Of a DNA stretch of 64,000 nt, positions 1-7,809 are shown piece after piece (the stretch's first letter is position 1; every line of letters starts with the position of its first letter). Under the pieces are notes generated by a model. It saw only the letters and a list, made by a program, of their open reading frames with translations. It did no database searches and was not told where the DNA came from. The translations under genes and the position numbers were made by a program. Origin of the DNA: Flavobacterium lipolyticum (GTDB lineage Bacteria; Bacteroidota; Bacteroidia; Flavobacteriales; Flavobacteriaceae); NCBI RefSeq assembly GCF_020905335.1, contig NZ_JAJJMN010000001.1, positions 2,666,001 to 2,730,000 on the forward strand. Reading direction: 5' to 3'.

Positions 1-1
1 C

Positions 2-838
2 ACACAATACATGTATAACACCATGGCAATAAATCCGGCTTATGCGGGTTCCCGTGGTGCGCTAAGTGTTTTCGGATTGTACCGTACACAATGGGTCGGA
101 CTGGACGGAGCACCCGAAACCAGCACCTTCGCTATAAATACCCCCTTAAACAACAGTAACTTAGGATTGGGAGTTTCTTTGGTAAACGATAAAATTGGTC
201 CAACCAACGAGAACACTTTATCAGCCGATTTGTCGTATAGTGTTCCAACCTCAGAAACCTTTAAACTTTCCTTTGGAATAAAAGCCACAGCAAATCTTTT
301 TAATCTGGATATCAATAAATTGAATCCTGAAAATCAGGGAGACCCGCAGTTTCAGAATTTAAACAATCGAATCACACCCAATATTGGAGCCGGGGTTTAT
401 TGGCATTCTGACAAAGCATATTTGGGATTGTCAATTCCGAATTTTATCGAAACCAATCGATTCAATGATGATGATACCGCTATTTTTAAGGATAAAATCA
501 ACTATTATTTAATGGCAGGTTACGTTTTTGATCTGGATTATTACCTCAAATTCAAACCGGCATTGTTGACCAAGATGGTTCAGGGAGCCCCTTTACAGGT
601 TGATGTTTCGGGGAATTTTATGTTCAATGATAAATTTGTAATCGGACTGGCTTATCGTTGGAGCGCGTCGGTTAGCGCAATGGCAGGTTTTCAGATTACA
701 GATGGTTTATATGTGGGGTATGGTTACGATCATGAAACTACTAATTTAAGAAGATACAATTCGGGGTCACATGAAGTCTTCCTGCGTTTTGAGTTTCTTA
801 ATAATTACAATAGAATTACCTCACCAAGATTCTTCTAA
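2..838 (+). CDS. PorP/SprF family type IX secretion membrane protein (5' end outside window)
   Basis: This is the C-terminal part of an outer-membrane beta-barrel of the PorP/SprF family. The reading frame is already open at base 2 (TQYMYNT...), and the family normally has a signal peptide followed by a segment like QYMYN before NPAYAGSRG, so the real start lies upstream. The visible 279 residues carry the family hallmark NPAYAG, many alternating strands and an aromatic C-terminus (PRFF). PorP/SprF proteins help type IX substrates, often giant adhesins with a type B C-terminal domain, reach and stay on the cell surface. The next gene, 11 bp away, is a PorE-like OmpA protein, a common partner. 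A large adhesin gene just upstream is a reasonable guess but is not visible. The exact partner, and whether this is SprF itself, cannot be decided. Confidence 0.88.
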   Translation, partial: TQYMYNTMAINPAYAGSRGALSVFGLYRTQWVGLDGAPETSTFAINTPLNNSNLGLGVSLVNDKIGPTNENTLSADLSYSVPTSETFKLSFGIKATANLFNLDINKLNPENQGDPQFQNLNNRITPNIGAGVYWHSDKAYLGLSIPNFIETNRFNDDDTAIFKDKINYYLMAGYVFDLDYYLKFKPALLTKMVQGAPLQVDVSGNFMFNDKFVIGLAYRWSASVSAMAGFQITDGLYVGYGYDHETTNLRRYNSGSHEVFLRFEFLNNYNRITSPRFF

Positions 839-849
839 AAAAGCCCTAC

Positions 850-2790
850 ATGAAAAGCCAAAAACTATACTATACCCTATCCTTTTTATTCCTCTTTTTT
901 AATGCAATTGCACAAACCGGTAGTATAAAGTATGCCGATACCAAATACGAGAAGTATGCCTATATCGATGCTATAAAAATCTATGAAAATGTAGCTGAGA
1001 AAGGATACAAAGACGAAAAAATGTTCCAGCGTCTGGGGAATTCCTATTATTTTAATGGAGAATTGGTAAAAGCTTTAAAATGGTACGATGAATTGTTTGC
1101 TATGAATAAAGAACAAGAGTCTGAGTATTTGTACCGATACACACAATGCCTTAAAGCTGCTGGAAATTACGCTAAAGCAGATGTAATCTTAGAAAAATTC
1201 AATCAAAAACAGGCAACAGATAAAAGAGGGATCTTATTCGAATCCAATAAGAATTATTTGAACGAGATAAAAGCAAATTCAGGACGATTTGAAATTGCCG
1301 ATGCCGGAATAAACTCTAAGTATTCAGATTATGGGAGTACTATTTTTGATAATAAACTAGTTTTTACATCTGCACGAGATACTGGCGGAGTCGCAAAGAA
1401 AAATTTCAAGTGGACCAACAGCTCCTTTACCAATTTATACACCTCCGAATTGTTACCGGATGGAAGTTTAGGAACACCGCAGCGTTTTCAGAAGAAAGTA
1501 AATACAAAATTCAACGAATCGACACCCGTTTTTACAAAAGACGGCCGAACAATGTATTTTACAAGAAACAATTTCTTAAACGGTAAAAGAGGCAGAGACG
1601 AGAATAAAGTTACCTTATTAAAGTTGTACAAAGCAAATTTAATAGAAGGAGAATGGAAAAATATCGAAGCACTTCCGTTTAACAGTGATCAGTATAGCGT
1701 AGCGCATCCCACCTTAAGTGTAGACGAAAAAACGCTCTATTTTGCTTCAGATATGCCGGGAACTTTAGGGCAATCCGACTTGTTTAAAGTAGCCATAAAG
1801 GAAGATGGAACCTTTGGGAAACCTCAAAATTTGGGAGCAGCAATCAATACTGAAGGACGAGAAACATTTCCTTTTATTTCCGATGATAACGAACTTTATT
1901 TCGCAACAGACGGAAGACCAGGATTGGGCGGACTTGATGTATTTGTGACAAAAATAAATGATCAGGGCACCTTTGAAGAAATACAAAATATTGGAGAACC
2001 AATTAACAGTCCGCAGGACGATTTTGCTTTTATAATCAATAGTAAAGACAGAAACGGATTTTTTTCTTCCAACAGAGATAAAGGACATGGATTTGACGAT
2101 GTTTATCGATTTACCGAAAGACGAAAACTAAATTGCGAACAACAATTAACAGGTACTGTCACCGATTCAGAAACCAATGTCATTCTTTCAAATGCGAATG
2201 TGGCATTGTTGGATGAAAATTTCCAAGCCGTTGCAGAAGTCATCACTGATGAGAAGGGGAATTATGTTTTTCCGAATGTAAAATGTGGAAAAAACTATTT
2301 CGTACGAGCGTCGAAAACAGATTATGAAAGCAAAGAGGTACCGGTAGCAATTAAAAGAAATTCCGGAAAAACGACTTTATTGATTCAGCTGGAAAAAAGA
2401 ATTAAACCCATTGAAGTGGGAACAGATCTGGCAAAAACGCTCGATATTCCGATCATCTATTTTGATCTCGACAAAGCCACTATTAAAAAAGAATCCGCTT
2501 ATCAGTTAGAGAAAATTGTCGAAATTCTAAAACAATACCCAGCCTTAAAATTGGATATCCGTTCCCATACAGACAGCCGACAAACCCAACAGTACAATCA
2601 GGTTTTATCCGACAAGAGAGCTAAATCAACCCGAAACTGGCTGATTCAAAAAGGAGTAGACCCAGCCCGATTAACGGCAAAAGGATACGGCGAAACACAA
2701 TTGGTAAACCAATGTTCTGATGGCGTAAAATGTACAGATGAAGAACATGAACGGAACCGAAGAAGCGAATTTGTAATCACCAATTTGTAA
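850..2790 (+). CDS. PorE-like OmpA-family protein with TPR, PD40 propeller and carboxypeptidase-regulatory domains
   Basis: This 646-residue exported protein starts with a signal peptide (cleavage likely after FFNAIAQ). It has no lipobox cysteine. In order it shows TPR-like helices (about 30-115), WD40/PD40 beta-propeller repeats (about 145-420, with motifs such as GRETFPFISDDNELYFATDG), a carboxypeptidase-regulatory-like fold (about 430-505, starting LTGTVTDSETN) and an OmpA C-terminal domain (about 535-646). The OmpA domain keeps the peptidoglycan-binding Asp (SHTDSR) and Arg (ERNRRSEF). This is the domain order of P. gingivalis PorE, which links type IX machinery to peptidoglycan. Such proteins are often encoded next to PorP/SprF genes, as here. 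It is probably cotranscribed with the upstream gene and ends at a strong terminator. A paralogue serving one adhesin is more likely than the core PorE, but this is inference. Confidence 0.88.
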   Translation: MKSQKLYYTLSFLFLFFNAIAQTGSIKYADTKYEKYAYIDAIKIYENVAEKGYKDEKMFQRLGNSYYFNGELVKALKWYDELFAMNKEQESEYLYRYTQCLKAAGNYAKADVILEKFNQKQATDKRGILFESNKNYLNEIKANSGRFEIADAGINSKYSDYGSTIFDNKLVFTSARDTGGVAKKNFKWTNSSFTNLYTSELLPDGSLGTPQRFQKKVNTKFNESTPVFTKDGRTMYFTRNNFLNGKRGRDENKVTLLKLYKANLIEGEWKNIEALPFNSDQYSVAHPTLSVDEKTLYFASDMPGTLGQSDLFKVAIKEDGTFGKPQNLGAAINTEGRETFPFISDDNELYFATDGRPGLGGLDVFVTKINDQGTFEEIQNIGEPINSPQDDFAFIINSKDRNGFFSSNRDKGHGFDDVYRFTERRKLNCEQQLTGTVTDSETNVILSNANVALLDENFQAVAEVITDEKGNYVFPNVKCGKNYFVRASKTDYESKEVPVAIKRNSGKTTLLIQLEKRIKPIEVGTDLAKTLDIPIIYFDLDKATIKKESAYQLEKIVEILKQYPALKLDIRSHTDSRQTQQYNQVLSDKRAKSTRNWLIQKGVDPARLTAKGYGETQLVNQCSDGVKCTDEEHERNRRSEFVITNL

Positions 2791-2809
2791 ATAAAAAATA
2801 ATAGTTTAA

Positions 2810-2843
2810 AGCTCTTTTCTAAATTTTAGAAAAGGGCTTTTTT
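2810..2843 (+). terminator. Rho-independent terminator after the PorP/PorE-like pair
   Basis: A stem of about 14 bp (AGCTCTTTTCTAAA with TTTAGAAAAGGGCT, one G-T pair) lies 20 bp after the stop codon at 2790 and runs into a T-rich tail. Confidence 0.85.
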
Positions 2844-2867
2844 CGTTGTTATCAAATTATTCGCAAT

Positions 2868-3030
2868 CTTGTCATCCCGAGGAATGAGGGATCACACTAA
2901 TAATTCGACAAAGATTGACGATATTGGGAATAAAGTTTCCTTCGTCAAAAGGACAAAACGATGCGTAAAATACACATTGGCATCAACAGCCCACAACAAA
3001 AACTTTGCGCCTTAGCGTCTTTGCGAGCAA
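2868..3030. repeat. Non-coding stretch with two probable dispersed repeat fragments
   Basis: No gene is visible here. The stretch holds a TGTCATCCCGAGGAATGAGG-type segment (from 2870) and a CTTTGCGCCTTAGCGTCTTT-type segment (3003-3030). A shortened form of the second occurs at 16552-16571. I remember both kinds of fragment as scattered in flavobacterial intergenic DNA; that is memory, not a search. Confidence 0.35.
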
Positions 3031-3047
3031 AAAAAATAGTGATTTAT

Positions 3048-3377
3048 TCATTCATTGACAGGGTGAGAACTAGTAGCAACGATTTGGCTAATTTCACTTA
3101 AAAACTCAAATTCATCCACGGGAAATATCTGGAGTACCGTTTCTAAAATGAGACCTACATTAATACCAGTCTCTGAATTTTCATATCGATTCTGATTCAA
3201 CGCGAGAACGCATAATTTAAGCATGTCGGTAATCACATTGCCTAACTCAGAATAATTGGCAAACTTAATTTGAGTCGTATTGGCTTCTACATTGTCATTG
3301 GCCGATTTTGAATTGTGGAAATATCGGGCGGTTATTTTTTGTAGTTGTTCCAGATTTTTAAATTTATTTGTTTCCAT
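3048..3377 (-). CDS. Hypothetical protein, 109 residues
   Basis: I do not recognise this protein. It starts with ATG (METNKFKN) and has no signal peptide or membrane segment. The predicted fold is mostly helical, with a basic N-terminal half and an acidic C-terminal half (LETVLQIFPVDEFEFLSEIS). Its composition is protein-like and no other long frame competes, so it is probably real. It stands alone between two plus-strand units, next to the RAYT/repeat pocket, with no clear TAnnTTTG promoter upstream. It looks like the small cytosolic helical orphans that Flavobacterium genomes carry in several copies, but I cannot assign a function. Confidence 0.6.
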   Translation of the reverse strand: METNKFKNLEQLQKITARYFHNSKSANDNVEANTTQIKFANYSELGNVITDMLKLCVLALNQNRYENSETGINVGLILETVLQIFPVDEFEFLSEISQIVATSSHPVNE

Positions 3378-3448
3378 GATAGCATTTTTGATGTATTAAT
3401 TTCTATTCTTTTTTTAGAAATTAAATCTATTAAACTATTGGCATAAAT

Positions 3449-3470
3449 AGCACGACATTTATGTCGTGTT
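3449..3470. repeat. Perfect 8-bp palindrome, hairpin or operator
   Basis: CACGACAT TT ATGTCGTG lies at 3451-3468 and extends by an A-T and a G-T pair on each side. It is 72 bp upstream of the start of the minus-strand hypothetical gene and 117 bp before the first three-hairpin repeat. There is no T-run, so it is not a terminator. It could be an operator or a small interspersed repeat. Confidence 0.5.
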
Positions 3471-3586
3471 AATAAAATGTTGTATTCTTTCTAATTTTAA
3501 GTAAGTTGGGGTTATTATTATTTAGGTTTTTTCTTATAAAATAATAGCTAGATTTGCAATAATAAATAGTTAGAAGTTTTAGAAAA

Positions 3587-3664
3587 GGGCTGAAAGCCCA
3601 AAAGCAAAAGCGTAGTGCAACGCACTACGAATTAGATAGATGATAACAATCGCCCTGAAAGGGC
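3587..3664 (+). repeat. Three-hairpin repeat element A (REP/BIME-like)
   Basis: This 78-bp unit contains GGGC-TGAAA-GCCC (3587-3599), CGTAGTGC-AAC-GCACTACG (3611-3629) and GCCC-TGAAA-GGGC (3652-3664). AAAAGC follows both outer hairpins directly. It ends 30 bp before the RAYT gene. Related units occur at 4155, 4372 (decayed), 4525, 46669, 46826 and 47588. The arrangement resembles the paired palindromes that RAYT transposases mobilise. Confidence 0.85.
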
Positions 3665-3694
3665 AAAAGCAACTAAAAAAACAGCAAGAAAAAC

Positions 3695-4147
3695 ATGCCG
3701 CAATCATTATCAAAAGTATATGTTCATTTGGTATTTAGTACTAAAAGACGTTATCCCTTTATTGACAATGTCATACAAGAGCGTTTATGGGAATATCTTG
3801 GCGGAATTTGTAAAGGATTAGAATGCAATCCAATTCAGATAGGAGGATATAAAGATCATGTACATGTACTGTGTTTACTATCTAAAAAAGTCACCCAAAT
3901 GAAATTGGTCGAAGAAGTAAAAAAGCAATCCTCAAAATGGATAAAAACAATAGACGATTGTTACGCGAAATTCTATTGGCAGGATGGTTATGGTATATTT
4001 TCTGTCAATCCATCAGAGCTAGAGAGAGTAATACAATATATTAAGAATCAGGAAGAACATCATAGAAAGCGTACCTTCAAAGAAGAGTTGGTGGCATTTT
4101 TAAATAAATATCAGGTAGTTTATGATGAGCGTTTTCTATGGGATTAG
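3695..4147 (+). CDS. REP-associated tyrosine transposase (RAYT, Y1/IS200-like HUH family)
   Basis: This 150-residue single-domain Y1 transposase belongs to the IS200/IS605-related group. The HUH metal-binding pair is visible as DHVHVL (His55 and His57). The catalytic tyrosine is Tyr115 in VIQYIKNQEEHH, followed by the family tail FKEELVAFLNKYQVVYDERF. The N-terminus (KVYVHLVFSTKRRYPFI) is the usual first strand of the fold. These enzymes cut and rejoin single-stranded DNA at hairpins. Here the gene is intact and single in the window. It is bracketed by inverted copies of a three-hairpin repeat (A upstream, B downstream) and lacks a TnpB partner or classical IS ends. That is the signature of a domesticated RAYT acting on REP-like elements rather than a self-mobile insertion sequence. 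Its substrate is inferred from context. Confidence 0.9.
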   Translation: MPQSLSKVYVHLVFSTKRRYPFIDNVIQERLWEYLGGICKGLECNPIQIGGYKDHVHVLCLLSKKVTQMKLVEEVKKQSSKWIKTIDDCYAKFYWQDGYGIFSVNPSELERVIQYIKNQEEHHRKRTFKEELVAFLNKYQVVYDERFLWD

Positions 4148-4154
4148 TGCTTTT

Positions 4155-4235
4155 GCCCTTTCAGGGCTTAGGTTAGGAATCGTTTTTTGTTCATAGTGCG
4201 GTGCACTATGGCTATTGCTAAGGCTCTTTCAGAGC
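4155..4235 (-). repeat. Three-hairpin repeat element B, inverted relative to A
   Basis: GCCCTTTCAGGGC (4155-4167), CATAGTGC-GGT-GCACTATG (4192-4210) and GCTCTTTCAGAGC (4223-4235) make an 81-bp unit. It is the reverse orientation of element A and begins 8 bp after the RAYT stop codon. GCTTTT precedes the first hairpin, the complement of the AAAAGC seen in A. A and B therefore form an inverted pair around the transposase. Confidence 0.85.
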
Positions 4236-4371
4236 ATGTTTGGAACGTTTATGATTTGAAGTTCCTTTATTATAAAAACAAAATATATTTAATTGATTAT
4301 TCATAATGATAGATTTATAATAATAAGTACTCAAAGCCTTTAAAAAACAGGACTGAAAGCCAAAAAAAACA

Positions 4372-4445
4372 TTAGCTTTCAGGGCTTAAGGTAGGAGTCA
4401 TTTTTTATTCGTAATGGTACATTGCGCTGTTACTAAGCCTCGCTT
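4372..4445 (-). repeat. Decayed copy of element B with duplicated spacer
   Basis: The segment AGCTTTCAGGGCTTAAGGTA... follows element B base by base through the poly-T stretch and the ACTAAGCC region, but its central palindrome has lost pairing (TAATGGTACATTGCGCTGTTA). The AT-rich spacer after it (about 4447-4522) repeats the spacer after element B (about 4270-4344) with a few changes. This indicates a tandem duplication of about 180 bp followed by drift. Confidence 0.65.
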
Positions 4446-4524
4446 ATTATAAAACAAAACACATTTAATTGATTTATTCATAACCATAGATTTATAATGA
4501 TGAGTACTTAAAGTCTGTAAAAAT

Positions 4525-4617
4525 GGGCTGAAGGCCCAAAAGCATTAGCATAGTGCGTAGCGCTATGAAATTAGCGTAGTGCGATTAAATAGACAATGAG
4601 TATCGCCCTGAAAGGGC
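4525..4617 (+). repeat. Three-hairpin repeat element C
   Basis: GGGC-TGAAG-GCCC (4525-4537), CATAGTGCGTAGCGCTATG (4549-4567) and GCCC-TGAAA-GGGC (4605-4617) make a 93-bp unit in the same orientation as element A. It is longer because about 15 extra bases (TTAGCGTAGTGCGAT region) follow the central palindrome. AAAAGC follows both outer hairpins. From 4618 to 4854 nothing else is visible except AT-rich sequence leading to the CBS gene. Confidence 0.8.
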
Positions 4618-4854
4618 AAAAGCAAATTTTCAGCAGAATTCTCTTTTATTTAGAATAAATCAAATGACCAAAAAAACACTGCTCTTTTCGTAAAAAAGGA
4701 TTAGAATTCGAGTGCTTTTTTAAACTAAAATTTATAAAATACAAAATATTAGTTATTTTGCTTAAAATGAATGTTTTATGGTTTTAAAAAACCGTTTTTC
4801 ATTGTGGTGTATCTACATTTTTTTCTAACTTTATAAATCTAAAATTTTTCAGCT

Positions 4855-5280
4855 ATGACTGTAGAACAAATATTAAACGCAAAAGGGAAAAATGTTTATT
4901 CAGTTCTTTCAACCACAACGGTTTATGAAGCCTTAAAGGTAATGGGAGAGAAAAACATAGGTGCTATTCTGGTTATTGATGGTTCCGATTTAAAAGGAAT
5001 ATTGTCTGAGAGGGATTATGCTCGAAAAATTGTTTTGAAAGATAAATCATCAAAAGAAACGTTTGTGCATGAAATTATGGAAAGCAATGTTTTCTCGGTA
5101 AAACTTTCAAATAAGATTGAAGATTGTATGGAACTAATGAGTACCAAAAGAATCAGACATTTACCGGTTCTGGAAGATGGAATTGTAGTAGGAATAATAT
5201 CTATAAGTGATGTGGTTAAGGCTATTATAGAAATTCAGAAAGATACTATTAATCATTTAAACTCTTATATTTCGCAATAA
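4855..5280 (+). CDS. CBS-domain protein, 141 residues
   Basis: This small cytosolic protein consists of little more than a tandem CBS pair (Bateman module): CBS1 at about residues 8-62 (AILVIDGSDLKGILSERDYARK) and CBS2 at about 75-130 (RIRHLPVLEDGIVVGIISISDVVK). Such pairs bind adenine nucleotides and act as energy or redox sensors. Stand-alone proteins of this kind resemble the YrbB/HRP1-like group. There is no fused enzyme or channel domain. The gene is monocistronic, with a near-consensus box (TACATTTT, about 4811-4818) upstream and a terminator right after it. Its ligand and partner are unknown. Confidence 0.88.
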   Translation: MTVEQILNAKGKNVYSVLSTTTVYEALKVMGEKNIGAILVIDGSDLKGILSERDYARKIVLKDKSSKETFVHEIMESNVFSVKLSNKIEDCMELMSTKRIRHLPVLEDGIVVGIISISDVVKAIIEIQKDTINHLNSYISQ

Positions 5281-5307
5281 AACAAGAAAAAAATAAAACA
5301 TATCAAA

Positions 5308-5343
5308 AAAATAGTCCAAATTAATTTGGGCTATTTTTTTTTC
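5308..5343 (+). terminator. Terminator after the CBS gene
   Basis: A hairpin AATAGTCCAAATT / AATTTGGGCTATT (about 5309-5333) is followed by at least nine T residues, 28 bp after the stop codon. Confidence 0.85.
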
Positions 5344-5406
5344 GCTCCGAATTTTATTTTTAGGAAAAGAAAGCAGTAAAAATAGGCCATTTTAAAACAA
5401 GACTTA

Positions 5407-5414
5407 TATCTTTG
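5407..5414 (+). promoter_or_regulatory. Bacteroidota -7 box for the malic enzyme gene
   Basis: TATCTTTG matches TAnnTTTG, 27 bp before the ATG at 5441. The -33 region is T-rich without a clean TTTG. Confidence 0.5.
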
Positions 5415-5440
5415 TAAGCTAGAATAAAAGCTAAAAATAA

Positions 5441-7732
5441 ATGAACAAAGAGAGTAAAAGAAGAGAAGCGTTACTGTACCATTCAGAACCAACTCCAGGA
5501 AAAATTCAGGTAGTTCCAACAAAAAAATATGCAACCCAAAGAGATTTATCTTTGGCTTATTCGCCAGGAGTTGCAGAGCCATGTTTAGACATTGCAGCAA
5601 ACGTAGAAGACGTTTACAAATATACAGCAAAAGGAAATTTAGTTGCCGTGATCTCAAACGGTACAGCAGTTTTAGGTCTTGGGGACATTGGTCCTGAGGC
5701 TTCTAAGCCAGTAATGGAAGGAAAAGGATTGTTGTTTAAAATATTCTCTGATATTGATGTTTTTGATATCGAAATCGGGACAAAAGATATCGAAGAATTC
5801 ATTCAGACCGTAAAAAATATTGCTCCAACTTTTGGAGGGATAAATCTGGAAGACATTAAAGCACCGGAATCTTTTGAAATCGAAAGACGATTGGTAGAAG
5901 AATTAGACATTCCGGTAATGCACGACGATCAGCACGGTACTGCAATTATCTCGTCAGCAGCTTTAATTAATGCCCTTGAATTGGCAGGGAAAAAAGCAGA
6001 AGATGTAAAAGTCGTAGTTTCGGGTGCAGGTTCTGCAGCGATTGCTTGTACTGATTTATATGTTTTGTTAGGAGTTCAGGTTAAGAACATTAAGATGTTT
6101 AACAGTAAAGGACTTTTAACAAAAGATAATTCTTCACTATCAGAATTGCAGTTGAAATATGCAGTTGACGGAGCTAAAATTGATTTAGCAGAAGCAGTGA
6201 AAGGAGCAGATGTTTTCATCGGATTATCTTCAGGAGGTATTTTGTCACCTGAAATGTTATTGACAATGAACGAGAATCCAATTGTTTTTGCAATGGCAAA
6301 TCCAAATCCGGAAATCGATTATAACTTAGCAACAGAAACCCGTAAAGATATTATTATGGCTACGGGACGTTCAGATTTTCCTAATCAGGTAAATAACGTT
6401 CTTGGATTCCCTTATATTTTTAGAGGAGCATTAGACGTACGTGCTACAAAAATTAACGAAGCGATGAAAATGGCTGCCGTAAAAGCATTAGCTATTTTGG
6501 CAAAAGAGCCGGTACCGGAGCAGGTTAACGTAGCATACGGAGCAACAAAATTAGGTTTCGGACAAGAGTATATCATTCCTAAACCATTTGATCCTAGATT
6601 GATTACTGTGGTTGCGCCTGCAGTTGCAAGAGCAGCAATGGAATCCGGAGTAGCAAAAAATCCTATTACAGACTGGGCAGCATACGAAGATGTGCTTCGC
6701 GAGCGTATGGGGAACGACAATAAAATGGTACGTTTGATTACCAACCGTGCTAAAGTAAGTCCAAAAAGAATTGTTTTTGCAGAAGCAGATCAGTTAAACG
6801 TACTTAAAGCAGCACAGATTGTACACGAAGACGGAATTGGTTTTCCAATCTTACTAGGAAATAAAGAAGTCATTTTAGAACTTAAAGAAGAATTAGGTTT
6901 TGATGCTGAACTAGAGATCATCGACCCTAAAACTAATGAAGAAGAAGCAAGACGTAACCGATTTGCTAATTCTTATTGGGAAACAAGAGGAAGAAGAGGA
7001 GTTTCGTTATTAGATTCACAAAAATTCATGCGCGAAAGAAACTATTTTGCTGCGATGATGGTGAACGAAGGAGAAGCAGATGCTTTGGTAACAGGTCATA
7101 CAAGAAGTTATCCAACTGTTGTGAAACCAATGTTACAATTGATTGAAAAAGCACCGGGAGCCTCATTAGTGGCTACAGCCAATATGATGTTGACTTCTCG
7201 TGGACCAATGTTCTTGTCAGACACAGCAATCAACATTAATCCTTCAACAGAAGATTTGATTAACATTGCGATCATGACGGCTAAAACGGCTAAAATGTTT
7301 GGTGTAGAGCCTGTTATTGCAATGGTTTCGTATTCAAACTTCGGGTCTTCAACAAGTCCAAGTGCTTCAAAAGTGAGAGAAGCAGTAGCTTATTTGCATA
7401 AAAACCATCCGGAAATGATTGTTGACGGAGAAATTCAGGCAGATTTTGCCTTGAATCAGGAAATGCTTGCAGAAAAATTCCCTTTCTCAAAATTAGCAGG
7501 TAAAAAAGTGAATACCTTGATTTTCCCTAATTTAGATTCGGCTAACATTACTTATAAATTGTTAAAAGAACTTTACAAAGTAAATTCTATTGGACCAATT
7601 ATGATGGGAATGGGTAAACCGGTTCACATTTTTCAATTAGGAGCAAGCGTTGAGGAAATGGTAAATATGGCTGCAATTGCAGTTATTGACGCTCAGGAAA
7701 AAGAAAGTAAAAAGATTAAATTAGCAAAATAG
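5441..7732 (+). CDS. maeB: NADP-dependent malic enzyme with C-terminal phosphotransacetylase-like domain
   Basis: This 763-residue cytosolic enzyme converts malate to pyruvate and CO2, producing NADPH. The malic N-terminal domain (about 15-160) has YSPGVAEPC, the region [20 protein letters not shown] and the metal-site segment [12 protein letters not shown]. The NAD(P)-binding domain (about 165-400) shows [10 protein letters not shown] and the glycine-rich [13 protein letters not shown]. From about residue 430 a phosphate acetyl/butyryl transferase domain follows ([14 protein letters not shown]... [19 protein letters not shown]). In MaeB enzymes this domain is thought to be regulatory and to bind acetyl-CoA. 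The length is normal for MaeB, so the fusion is not a novelty. The gene has its own promoter box and is followed by ruvA on the same strand. Confidence 0.95.
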   Translation: MNKESKRREALLYHSEPTPGKIQVVPTKKYATQRDLSLAYSPGVAEPCLDIAANVEDVYKYTAKGNLVAVISNGTAVLGLGDIGPEASKPVMEGKGLLFKIFSDIDVFDIEIGTKDIEEFIQTVKNIAPTFGGINLEDIKAPESFEIERRLVEELDIPVMHDDQHGTAIISSAALINALELAGKKAEDVKVVVSGAGSAAIACTDLYVLLGVQVKNIKMFNSKGLLTKDNSSLSELQLKYAVDGAKIDLAEAVKGADVFIGLSSGGILSPEMLLTMNENPIVFAMANPNPEIDYNLATETRKDIIMATGRSDFPNQVNNVLGFPYIFRGALDVRATKINEAMKMAAVKALAILAKEPVPEQVNVAYGATKLGFGQEYIIPKPFDPRLITVVAPAVARAAMESGVAKNPITDWAAYEDVLRERMGNDNKMVRLITNRAKVSPKRIVFAEADQLNVLKAAQIVHEDGIGFPILLGNKEVILELKEELGFDAELEIIDPKTNEEEARRNRFANSYWETRGRRGVSLLDSQKFMRERNYFAAMMVNEGEADALVTGHTRSYPTVVKPMLQLIEKAPGASLVATANMMLTSRGPMFLSDTAININPSTEDLINIAIMTAKTAKMFGVEPVIAMVSYSNFGSSTSPSASKVREAVAYLHKNHPEMIVDGEIQADFALNQEMLAEKFPFSKLAGKKVNTLIFPNLDSANITYKLLKELYKVNSIGPIMMGMGKPVHIFQLGASVEEMVNMAAIAVIDAQEKESKKIKLAK

Positions 7733-7783
7733 TAGAAATAATTAGGGTCAAATAATAATGTCGTATTTTTAATGCATTTTTGT

Positions 7784-7791
7784 TATATTTG
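7784..7791 (+). promoter_or_regulatory. -7 box for ruvA
   Basis: TATATTTG matches TAnnTTTG exactly, 18 bp before the ruvA ATG at 7810, with a TATTTTT tract about 17 bp further upstream. Its position also shows that the true ruvA start is 7810 and not an earlier in-frame codon that would overlap the box. Confidence 0.6.
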
Positions 7792-7809
7792 ACCTTAATA
7801 AATTATACT

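Noticed and set aside
3695..4147. Complete IS200/IS605 insertion sequence
   Set aside because: There is no TnpB gene and no single left and right end hairpin pair; the surrounding three-hairpin repeats fit a RAYT better.
5441..7732. Malic enzyme-phosphotransacetylase fusion as a novelty
   Set aside because: This is the usual architecture of MaeB-type malic enzymes.
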